From NCBI GenBank assembly GCA_963662395.1, contig OY759511.1, forward strand, positions 3,782,001 to 3,846,000: a stretch of 64,000 nucleotides of DNA. Reading direction: 5' to 3'. The DNA is from JAPOXR01 sp963662395. GTDB taxonomy: Bacteria > Pseudomonadota > Alphaproteobacteria > Rhodobacterales > Rhodobacteraceae. Below are positions 17,378 through 24,609 of this stretch, piece after piece; within the stretch, counting starts at the first letter, position 1; each line of letters opens with the position of its first letter. Below the pieces are notes generated by a model. That model ran no database searches. It was not told the origin of the DNA and worked only from the letters and a program-made list of their open reading frames with translations. The position numbers and the translations under genes were made by a program.

Positions 17378-18543
17378 TTGCGGTTGGCCCGGTGATCCTG
17401 CATGCGGCCGGCCGCCCAGCGGTGGAAAACATGGGTTGGTCCGTCCATGGCCGGGGAAAACTTGCCGCCATCGAAAAACACCCCTTTTCGCCCCTTCTGC
17501 ATTCCTTCGACAACAAACAGATCCTCCTCGAGGACACCGCGCCACTGAACGGCATTGCGGTCGATCAGCGATTTGAGATCGGGACGCGTCTGCGGGTCGA
17601 AACTGTAATAGATCTCGTTGCGTTCGATCGTTCTGTCCTTGCCCTGCGGCAGCAGGATGATCGCGTAGCAATGGTCCCGCTGCGCCGCCAGCATCACGTT
17701 CGGAAACAGGGCGACATACTCGGCCCCTTCATCCCAGAACTCCGAGAGGCCGGGAAAATCGGGAAACCGTTCGCCATTCTCGCCCTCGATCTGGCGGTAG
17801 ACCCTGGTTCCCTGGCCGGCGAACTTCCCCGGGGCCTCGATGTGGTAGTGATCCTCCAGCCTCGAATAGCTGTTGAGGCCCGGATGGATCCAGGGAAGAT
17901 GGTAGCTCTCGCAGTAATTCTCGATGGCCAGCTTCCAGTTGCAGGCAACATCAAAGGTGAAGCTCGATGCCTCGCCGCCATGATGGACCGGATGTTCATG
18001 TTCGCACCAACGCTCCAGCAACGTTGCCGCATACTCGGCGAATTCCGGTGCATCGCCGGAAATGTTGACGAAAACGATGTCCCGCCACATGGCCGAGCGA
18101 ATCTCGATCAACCCCAGTTCGTCACGCCTGATATTCGGGTCGAGATTTCGGCCCGGCCCACCGACATGCGGAGTGGCCCGCAGGCTGCCGTCGAGATTGT
18201 AGCACCAGCTGTGATAGGGGCACCGGATGGTGCCGCGCAGGTTTCCGGCCTTCTCGACCAGGATCATTCCCCGGTGGCGGCAGGTGTTCTGGAGCACCCG
18301 GACCTGTCCATCATGGCCGCGTATCAGCAGCAGCGGCATCCCGGCAAATTCGACCGGCATCACGTCGCCGGCCTCCGGAATGTCGGCCCCGACCCCGATG
18401 CCCGACCAGTTGCGGAACAGCAGCGCCTCCCGTTCCTCCTCGAACACGCTGTCGCTCGTGTAATGCGTGTTTGGCAGGCCGCGGGCGGTCTCGATTGGAC
18501 CGGCAACGGTGTCAAGACCGGTATCGAGTGGATCATTCAGCAT
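17374..18543 (-). CDS. Rieske [2Fe-2S] ring-hydroxylating oxygenase, alpha-subunit type
   Basis: 389 residues from the ATG at 18543 (MLNDPLDTG). The Rieske centre is CRHRG ... CPYHSWCYNLDG at about residues 90-115. The mononuclear iron site follows in ENYCESYHLPWIHPGL near residue 210, with the two histidines and the usual distal acidic residue later. Such enzymes hydroxylate aromatic rings, betaines or N-methyl compounds using electrons from a reductase. No reductase or beta subunit lies nearby, and the substrate is unknown. A 76-residue gene is translationally coupled downstream. Confidence 0.9.
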   Translation of the reverse strand: MLNDPLDTGLDTVAGPIETARGLPNTHYTSDSVFEEEREALLFRNWSGIGVGADIPEAGDVMPVEFAGMPLLLIRGHDGQVRVLQNTCRHRGMILVEKAGNLRGTIRCPYHSWCYNLDGSLRATPHVGGPGRNLDPNIRRDELGLIEIRSAMWRDIVFVNISGDAPEFAEYAATLLERWCEHEHPVHHGGEASSFTFDVACNWKLAIENYCESYHLPWIHPGLNSYSRLEDHYHIEAPGKFAGQGTRVYRQIEGENGERFPDFPGLSEFWDEGAEYVALFPNVMLAAQRDHCYAIILLPQGKDRTIERNEIYYSFDPQTRPDLKSLIDRNAVQWRGVLEEDLFVVEGMQKGRKGVFFDGGKFSPAMDGPTHVFHRWAAGRMQDHRANRN

Positions 18544-18683
18544 CGTCGAACCCTTCCAATTCCAGGTTTCACCGGCAGTAACCCAAGCCGACATTTTTGC
18601 TTTTGCCGATGAAAATCAAGCGGAAATTTGCGGCACCTGGCCATCCGGGAGTTGATGGCTGTTCGGGACGGGGATCGGTAACG

Positions 18684-19448
18684 CTACCTGCCCATCCAAC
18701 CCCCGTCGACGATCAGGATCTGGCCATTGACATAATCGGAGGCCGATGAGGACAGGAAGACGGCCGGCCCGCCAAAATCCTCCGGCTTGCCCCACCGGCC
18801 GGCCGGTATCCGCTCGAGAATTGCCCGGTATCGCTCCGGGTCGCCCCGCAGCGCCTCGGTATTGTCGGTTTCGACATAGCCGGGTGCGATGGCGTTGACA
18901 TTGATGCCGCGACCTGCCCATTCATTGGCCAGGGCCCTTGTCAGTTGGCCAATCCCGCCCTTGGATGCCGAATAGCCGGGCACGTTGATGCCGCCCTGGA
19001 AAGTGAGCACCGATGCGGTGAAGATGATCTTGCCGGAGCCGCGGGCGACCATCTTCCGGCCGATATCGCGGCTCAGGATGAACGGGGCCGACAAATTCAC
19101 CTCGAGAACAAGATCCCACCACTCCTCGGGATGCTCGGCGGCCGGATGGCGCCGGATAATGCCGGCATTGTTGATCAGGATTTCCGGCTCGATACCGGCC
19201 TCGTCGATCTTCCTGATCAGCCCGTGCACCGCATCCCGGTCGGCAAGATCGCATTGAAAGGGCCGGAAGGCCCGACCGAGCCGGACTACCGATTGCTCGA
19301 CCGCGCTTCCCGACGGCTCCATCGATGCGCTGACCCCGACAATGTCGGCACCGGCTGCGGCCAGCGCCTCTGCCATGGCCCGGCCGATCCCGCGCCGACA
19401 ACCGGTCACCAGTGCCAATCTTCCCGAAAGGTCAAATTCCCCGCTCAT
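18684..19448 (-). CDS. kduD: SDR-family oxidoreductase, KduD-like
   Basis: 254 residues from the ATG at 19448 (MSGEFDLSGRLALVTG). The cofactor motif is TGCRRGIG at about residues 15-22, followed by NNAGI near 94. The catalytic part has Ser in the TASVLTFQGG segment and YSASK near 160; APGYVETDN and the C-terminal NGQILIVDGGW are also present. The sequence fits 2-deoxy-D-gluconate 3-dehydrogenase (KduD), which reduces or oxidises keto-sugar acids in uronate breakdown. Uronate genes are not adjacent, so a related sugar substrate is possible. Confidence 0.85.
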   Translation of the reverse strand: MSGEFDLSGRLALVTGCRRGIGRAMAEALAAAGADIVGVSASMEPSGSAVEQSVVRLGRAFRPFQCDLADRDAVHGLIRKIDEAGIEPEILINNAGIIRRHPAAEHPEEWWDLVLEVNLSAPFILSRDIGRKMVARGSGKIIFTASVLTFQGGINVPGYSASKGGIGQLTRALANEWAGRGINVNAIAPGYVETDNTEALRGDPERYRAILERIPAGRWGKPEDFGGPAVFLSSSASDYVNGQILIVDGGWMGR

Positions 19449-19850
19449 GCTTGTGCTCAATCTCCGACCGCGCTTTTCATGGGTCACCTCACGAGGGCTG
19501 CCTGGTTCCTGGCCGGCTTTCGGCAGTGCCGCCCGACGGCAAGTCTCTCGTCGGGGCAGCAGAATGCCGCGCCGGCCCCGTTCGGCATCACCGCCCTCGA
19601 TATTCGACCGCCGGCAGGTCGGCCTGACCCCGGACCTGCAACTAACCCCTCTGCACATGTTTTGGAAGCCCGGCTCGGCCGGAGGCTGGCGGGTCATCCG
19701 GGAATCCCGTATCAGACCGGAAGGCCAGGCCCGGGTGATCCAGACCATGCGTGAGCGCCATCAACCCCATTTCATGCCGCTGCCGCACCCGGTGGGAAGG
19801 CCGGGCAATGACTGCAGGATCGTGCCGGCAACCCGGGGCCCGATTTCCCG
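19449..19850. other. Gene-free divergent region
   Basis: About 400 bases between the divergent kduD-like gene and pyrD. It should hold both promoters. No convincing small gene, RNA or operator was found. Confidence 0.45.
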
Positions 19851-20909
19851 ATGACGCTGCTGGAGAAGGCGGGGCTGGCGCTGCTGCAGAAGATGGAGCC
19901 GGAGCAGGCCCACGAGGTGTCGCTGCGGGCCCTGCGGCACGGGCTCGCCCCCCGGCATCCTGCCGATCGGCACCCGGTGCTGGCAACCAGCCTGGCCGGG
20001 ATTTCGCTGCCCAACCCGCTGGGGCTCGCCGCCGGCTATGACAAGAACGCCAGGGCAATCCTGCCCTTGCTGGATGCCGGTTTCGGATTTGTCGAGGCCG
20101 GTGCGGCAACGCCGTTGCCACAGCCCGGCAATCGACGACCGAGGGTCTTCAGGCTGGTGGAGGACCGGGCGGTGATCAACCGGCTGGGCTTCAACAATGA
20201 CGGCGCCGCCGCCATTGCCGGCAGGCTGGCCGGGCGGCCGAAGGGCAGGGGGGTCGTCGGTCTGAATGTCGGCCCGAACCGTGACAGCCCCGACCCGGCT
20301 GGCGACTATGCCAGGGTGCTGGGCATCTGCGGCGACCATGTCGAGTTCGTGACCATCAACGTCTCCTCGCCCAATACCAGGGGTCTCAGAGGTCTGCAGC
20401 AGACCGGATTGCTCGAGGAGGTGATCACCCGGACCCTCCAGGCCCGTTCGCGGCTCGAGCGCCCGCCCCGCCTGTTCATCAAGATCGCCCCCGATCTGTC
20501 GCCGGAAGCCATCGACTGCATTGCCGCCACGGCAATCGCGACCGGGATTGACGGAATCGTTGCAACAAACACCATGGTGGCCCGCCCGGCGCTGGTCTCG
20601 CCGCTGGCTGGCGAGGCGGGCGGACTATCCGGCGATCCGCTCCTGGATCCGGCCACGGGGGTGCTGAAGCATCTCTACCGGGAGACTTGCGGCAGGATTC
20701 CGCTGATCGGAGTTGGCGGGATCGCCTCGAGCCGGCATGCCTACGCCCGGATCAGAGCCGGGGCCAGCGCCGTGCAACTCTATACCGGGCTGGTCTTTGG
20801 CGGGTTGTCGCTGGTTGGCGAGATTCTCGACGGGCTTGCGGCATTCCTGCACCGTGACGGATTCAACTCGGTGAGCGAGGCGGTAGGGGCGGATACGAAG
20901 ACCGAATGA
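19851..20909 (+). CDS. pyrD: Dihydroorotate dehydrogenase (quinone)
   Basis: Class 2 enzyme that oxidises dihydroorotate to orotate with FMN and passes electrons to membrane quinone, step four of pyrimidine synthesis. It has 352 residues. The N-terminal helices (LLEKAGLALLQKMEPEQAHE) form the quinone tunnel/membrane contact. NPLGLAAGYDKN, NVSSPNTRGLR with the catalytic serine region, VATNT near 235, and GVGGIASSRHAY with QLYTGLVFGG bind FMN. It stands alone, facing the convergent MATE gene. Confidence 0.96.
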   Translation: MTLLEKAGLALLQKMEPEQAHEVSLRALRHGLAPRHPADRHPVLATSLAGISLPNPLGLAAGYDKNARAILPLLDAGFGFVEAGAATPLPQPGNRRPRVFRLVEDRAVINRLGFNNDGAAAIAGRLAGRPKGRGVVGLNVGPNRDSPDPAGDYARVLGICGDHVEFVTINVSSPNTRGLRGLQQTGLLEEVITRTLQARSRLERPPRLFIKIAPDLSPEAIDCIAATAIATGIDGIVATNTMVARPALVSPLAGEAGGLSGDPLLDPATGVLKHLYRETCGRIPLIGVGGIASSRHAYARIRAGASAVQLYTGLVFGGLSLVGEILDGLAAFLHRDGFNSVSEAVGADTKTE

Positions 20910-21002
20910 CGGACCGCCAAGCCGGCACGGGTCACGCACAGCATCATCGCCGGTCCCGATGCAGCATCAATCCGTCTTCTGCTTTCGGGGCGCCCTCGCC
21001 GG

Positions 21003-22319
21003 TCAGGCGGCGGTTCCCTCGAGGGACAGGTAGCGGGCTCCAAGCGTGACCGCGCGGGCAACGAACAGCACCAGCAGGGCGGCCCACAGCCCGTGGCTGC
21101 CAAGAAGACCCACCAGGATCACCAGTGACAGCGCATAGACCAGCACCGAAACCAGCATCGCGTTTCGCATGTCCCTTGTGCGCATGGCGCCGACGAAGAT
21201 TCCATCGAGCATCCAGGATGGTGCGCCGATGATCGGCAGCGCCACGACCCACACCAGGAATCGCCGTGCTTCCGATCTGACCTCGGGCGAGGTAGTCATG
21301 ACGTCGATTGCCAATGGGCCGAACAGGGCAAAACCTGCCGCCAGCACGAGGACGGTCATGCCAGCCCACAGGCTGGTCAGCATGACCGCGCGGCGAAGCT
21401 GCTGGCGGGTGCGGGCACCGACGGTAAGGCCGACCAGCGCCTCGGCCGAAAAGGCGAAACCGTCGAGCGCATAGGCGGTGATGTGCAGGAATTGCAGCAG
21501 CACCTGGTTGGCGGCCAGGGTCAGATCCCCGAAATCGGCGGCCAGGAACAGGAACGAGATGAACGCCGCTTCCAGGAACAGCGTGCGGAGCAGGATGTCG
21601 GCATTGATTACCGCCATGCGCCGCAATTCGACCCTGGACAGGATTCGCTGCCAACGCCGCCAGGCGCCGCCGGCGAACGCGCCGCGGCAGAGCCACAGGC
21701 CGAGGGCAAACCCGCTGAACTCGGCGATCAGCGTGGCCACCGCCACCCCCCGGACGCCGAGATCGAGCCCGAGCACGAATACCAGGTCCAGCACGATGTT
21801 GATGGTGTTCATGACCAGCTGAAGAATGAGCACCGATCCGGTCCGCTCGACGGCGATCAGCCATCCGATCATGCCGAACAGGCAGACCGCCGCCGGTGCC
21901 GAGTAGATGCGGATCCGGACATAATCCGAGGCCAGCGATTCAACCTCGGCCGATGCCGGTGCAATCAGCAGCGCCGCCTCGAATATCGGGTACTGGAGCA
22001 CGATGAGCACAAGCCCGGCAGCCAGGCCGACCGCCAGGCTTCGTGACAGCAGAACCTTGACCTCGGTCCGGTCGCCCTTGCCGCGGGCCTGGCTGGTCAG
22101 GCCGGATGTTCCCATCCGCAGAAACCCGAACAACCAGTAGATGGTGGTCAGCACCAGGGCGCCGATGCCCACTGCGCCGATCGGCGCCGCCTCGCCGAGC
22201 TGTCCGACCACCCCGGTATCGACCGCACCCAGGATGGGCACGGTGGCGTTCGACAGCACGATGGGGATCGCAATCCTGAGAATCCGCCGGTGCGTGATCC
22301 CTCCGACAAGGTCAGTCAT
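21003..22319 (-). CDS. MATE-family efflux transporter
   Basis: 438 residues with about twelve membrane segments. The N-terminal block RILRIAIPIVLSNATVPILGAVDT and the later block VLLQFLHITAYALDGFAFSAEAL are typical of the DinF-like branch of MATE antiporters, which export drugs or metabolites against H+ or Na+. It overlaps the upstream thioesterase gene by 8 bases (22312-22319), so the three genes from 23207 to 21003 look like one operon. The substrate is unknown. Confidence 0.9.
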   Translation of the reverse strand: MTDLVGGITHRRILRIAIPIVLSNATVPILGAVDTGVVGQLGEAAPIGAVGIGALVLTTIYWLFGFLRMGTSGLTSQARGKGDRTEVKVLLSRSLAVGLAAGLVLIVLQYPIFEAALLIAPASAEVESLASDYVRIRIYSAPAAVCLFGMIGWLIAVERTGSVLILQLVMNTINIVLDLVFVLGLDLGVRGVAVATLIAEFSGFALGLWLCRGAFAGGAWRRWQRILSRVELRRMAVINADILLRTLFLEAAFISFLFLAADFGDLTLAANQVLLQFLHITAYALDGFAFSAEALVGLTVGARTRQQLRRAVMLTSLWAGMTVLVLAAGFALFGPLAIDVMTTSPEVRSEARRFLVWVVALPIIGAPSWMLDGIFVGAMRTRDMRNAMLVSVLVYALSLVILVGLLGSHGLWAALLVLFVARAVTLGARYLSLEGTAA

Positions 22320-22779
22320 GTCGTTCGGGCATCAGGAAGTGCCCGGTGGCCTGGGCAAAAAGCCTTGTCCGCCGTTCCTGCCAGCCCTCGACATGAACCG
22401 AGGCAAATCTCCTGCCGGCCCTGTTGACCCGTGCCTGGGCGAAGGAATCCTTCGGCAGGCCGGGCCGCAAATAGTCGATCGAAAAGGATATTGTCCTCGG
22501 CAACTGCCCGATTCCGGCAGTTACGGATTTGTCATTCCGGCACATGGTCCAGTGAAGCTCGACCAGGGCGGTGACTTCCAGGAAGGCGGCGGTCACCCCG
22601 CCATGCAGCGCCGCCGGATCCGGGTTGCCGACCAGCTTGCGGTGGAATGGCAGCAGGGCAGTCAACTCATCGCCATGCCGGTCGAAGCGCAGGCCGAGGA
22701 ACCGGATATAGGGGATGTCCTGGCAGATTGCCCGCAACAGATCGCCGCCGGATCCGGATTGCGATGCCGGACCGGTCAA
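22312..22779 (-). CDS. PaaI-type hot-dog thioesterase
   Basis: 155 residues from a TTG start overlapping the stop of the preceding thioesterase (TTGA at 22776-22779). Longer starts lie inside that gene and read out-of-frame sequence. The hot-dog block LHGGVTAAFLEVTALVELHW is the conserved helix region with the HGG turn, followed by SFSIDYLRPGLPKDSF. It probably hydrolyses acyl- or aryl-acyl-CoA. It is the second of two adjacent, distantly related thioesterases. Confidence 0.85.
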   Translation of the reverse strand: MTGPASQSGSGGDLLRAICQDIPYIRFLGLRFDRHGDELTALLPFHRKLVGNPDPAALHGGVTAAFLEVTALVELHWTMCRNDKSVTAGIGQLPRTISFSIDYLRPGLPKDSFAQARVNRAGRRFASVHVEGWQERRTRLFAQATGHFLMPERHD

Positions 22780-23207
22780 TGTCTCGACGTTCCCATGGCG
22801 AACTGCCCGGTGGCGGTGGCCAGGGGCCGGTGACCTGCACCGTCGAATGCGCTGACCCGGACAAATGCCACGGTGCGGGTGACGTGATGGCATTCGGCAG
22901 TGGCGGTGATTGTCGCTCCCGGGGTGGCCGGGCGCATATAGGCAACGTTGAGATTCAGGGTTGCCACCGGCGGCCGGACCTCGGGATGCAGGGCAACGGC
23001 AGCGCCGGCGCAGGTGTCGACGAGGGCCGAGACTGCACCGCCATGGATGACGCCGGAGGCCGGATCACCGATCAGCCGGCGATCATAGGGCATCGAGATC
23101 GTCGCCCTGGCGGCACCCACCGATTCGATGCGCATCCCCAGCGTCTTCGAATGCGGGATGCTGTCGAAAAACCGGGTCACGATTTCCTGCTGTTCGGCGG
23201 CGTTCAC
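22776..23207 (-). CDS. PaaI-type hot-dog thioesterase
   Basis: 143 residues. The family signature VIHGGAVSALVDTCAGAAV lies near residues 53-71, followed by TLNLNVAYMRPATPG, typical of the PaaI/4HBT branch, which cleaves hydroxybenzoyl- or phenylacetyl-type CoA esters. It is the first gene of a likely operon with a second thioesterase and a MATE pump. It is divergent from the metal exporter at 23336 and shares a 128-base promoter region with it. Confidence 0.88.
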   Translation of the reverse strand: MNAAEQQEIVTRFFDSIPHSKTLGMRIESVGAARATISMPYDRRLIGDPASGVIHGGAVSALVDTCAGAAVALHPEVRPPVATLNLNVAYMRPATPGATITATAECHHVTRTVAFVRVSAFDGAGHRPLATATGQFAMGTSRH

Positions 23208-23265
23208 TTGGCTTGCACTGCCCTTCTTTCTGTCCCGGCCTCGGGTGAGTGGTGCTTATTGGCGC

Positions 23266-23322
23266 TTGTTTCCGGTTGCGCAACATCTATATTGGCCAAA
23301 ATGATAATGATTCGCAATTGCA
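23266..23322 (+). promoter_or_regulatory. Promoter with Fur/Mur-like operator
   Basis: A TTGTTT (23266-23271) and TATATT (23288-23293) pair with a 16-base spacer precedes ATGATAATGATTCGCAATTG (23301-23320). The latter matches the classical 19-base Fur box in about 13 positions by eye and overlaps the expected transcription start, 14 bases before the exporter ATG. Metal-dependent control by a Fur-family protein is inferred. Confidence 0.5.
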
Positions 23323-23335
23323 GGTAGGGACCCAC

Positions 23336-24487
23336 ATGCCGTCCGATTTGACGACTGCAATTCAGCCATTGACTCCTGCCAGCCAGCTCCGGGCACCGGG
23401 CGCCAGGCCACGGCGGCTGGTGGTGGCCAGCCTGGTCCTGCTGGCGGTACTGGCCCCGGGGGAGGTCGGCCTGATCGGCCGCCAGATGATCGCCGATGCC
23501 TATATCCAGGTCAGCGTGTTCGTCGCTGCCACCCTGCTGCTGTTCTACAGTGCCGAGCAGCTGTTCAAATTCGATATCAGGTCGGTCCTGCGGGAGTCGG
23601 GCCTGTTTTCGGTTCCGTTGGCGGCGGCGCTCGGGGCGATGCCGGGTTGCGGTGGCGCCGTGGTGGTGGTGGCTGCATATTCTTCGGGCCATGTCGGGTT
23701 CGGCGCCGTTGTTGCCACGCTGACCGCTACCATGGGTGATGCGGCCTTCCTGCTGATTGCCATCCGTCCGGACGCGGCGCTGGTGGTCCTGCCACTGTCA
23801 TTTGTCGTCGGTGTCCTGTCCGGCTGGACGGTCAACCGGTTCTTTCCCCATATCGGAGCCATCGGCGGCAAGAAGCGGCATGACGCCCCGTCGCCGGTCG
23901 GCACCACCAGATTGCGCGACTGTGCCTATCTTGCCCTGGCCATTCCGGGGCTCGGATTTGGCCTGCTGCAACTGTCGCAACTCGAGCCAACCGGAGCCCT
24001 GGCAGTGCTGCCAATGGCGGTTGCCCTGCTTGGCACCGGTGTCGGGCTTTTCATCTGGTCAACATCGCAATTCTCGACCATGGGCAGCCCGGATGACAGC
24101 CCGGTCACGAGGATGGCCGAGGAGACCAGCTTCATTTCGGTCTGGGTGATTGGCGCCTACCTTCTCTACGAATACCTGGTGGCTTTTTCCGGGGTGAATC
24201 TCGAGGTGGCGTTCACGATGTTGGCGCCGGTCCTGCCGCTGACCGGCATCATCATCGGCTTCATTCCCGGCTGCGGGCCACAGGTGCTCGTGACCTCTCT
24301 CTATGTCAGCGGCGTGGTCCCCTTCGCCGCCGTGGTCGGCAACGCGATTTCGAATGATGGTGATGCGTTGTTCCCGGCCATCGCCGTCGATGCACGGGCG
24401 GCAGTGCTCGCTACCCTGATCTCTGCCATTCCGGCCCTGATCGTTGCATATGGTTTCTATTTCCTGGCCCCGGGCTTCATGAATTGA
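23336..24487 (+). CDS. Putative manganese/heavy-metal exporter (10-TM, ArsP_2-like)
   Basis: 383 residues from the ATG at 23336, preceded by AGGTAGGGA; an upstream in-frame start would place the operator inside the gene. It has about ten membrane helices in two homologous halves, each with a PGCG motif: GAMPGCGGAVVVVAAYSSGH and GFIPGCGPQVLVTSLYVSG, each followed by a MGDAA or NDGDA loop. This fits the putative manganese transporter/10-TM heavy-metal exporter family. The Fur-like site upstream supports a metal role. The actual ion and direction are not proven. Confidence 0.82.
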   Translation: MPSDLTTAIQPLTPASQLRAPGARPRRLVVASLVLLAVLAPGEVGLIGRQMIADAYIQVSVFVAATLLLFYSAEQLFKFDIRSVLRESGLFSVPLAAALGAMPGCGGAVVVVAAYSSGHVGFGAVVATLTATMGDAAFLLIAIRPDAALVVLPLSFVVGVLSGWTVNRFFPHIGAIGGKKRHDAPSPVGTTRLRDCAYLALAIPGLGFGLLQLSQLEPTGALAVLPMAVALLGTGVGLFIWSTSQFSTMGSPDDSPVTRMAEETSFISVWVIGAYLLYEYLVAFSGVNLEVAFTMLAPVLPLTGIIIGFIPGCGPQVLVTSLYVSGVVPFAAVVGNAISNDGDALFPAIAVDARAAVLATLISAIPALIVAYGFYFLAPGFMN

Positions 24488-24513
24488 GGCCGGTCCCTGC
24501 CGGCAAACCCTGT

Positions 24514-24548
24514 GTCCGACCGTAACGAAACGTCCGACCGTAACGAAA
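24514..24548. repeat. Two direct 17-base repeats
   Basis: GTCCGACCGTAACGAAA occurs at 24514-24530 and again at 24532-24548, separated by one base. It lies between the exporter stop and the insertion sequence. It may be a regulator site or a slippage product. Confidence 0.8.
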
Positions 24549-24581
24549 AACTGGAGCGTGCGTCGGTCTCGATGCCCTGCC

Positions 24582-24601
24582 CTACTCATTGCCCACAAAA
24601 G
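24582..24601 (+). repeat. Left terminal inverted repeat of the IS
   Basis: CTACTCATTGCCCACAAAAG pairs with the right end at 26983-27002. The flanking target copy is 24574-24581. Confidence 0.75.
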
Positions 24602-24609
24602 ATGTTCCG

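Noticed and set aside
17392..18612. 406-residue rightward open frame
   Set aside because: Antisense to the Rieske oxygenase over its full length.
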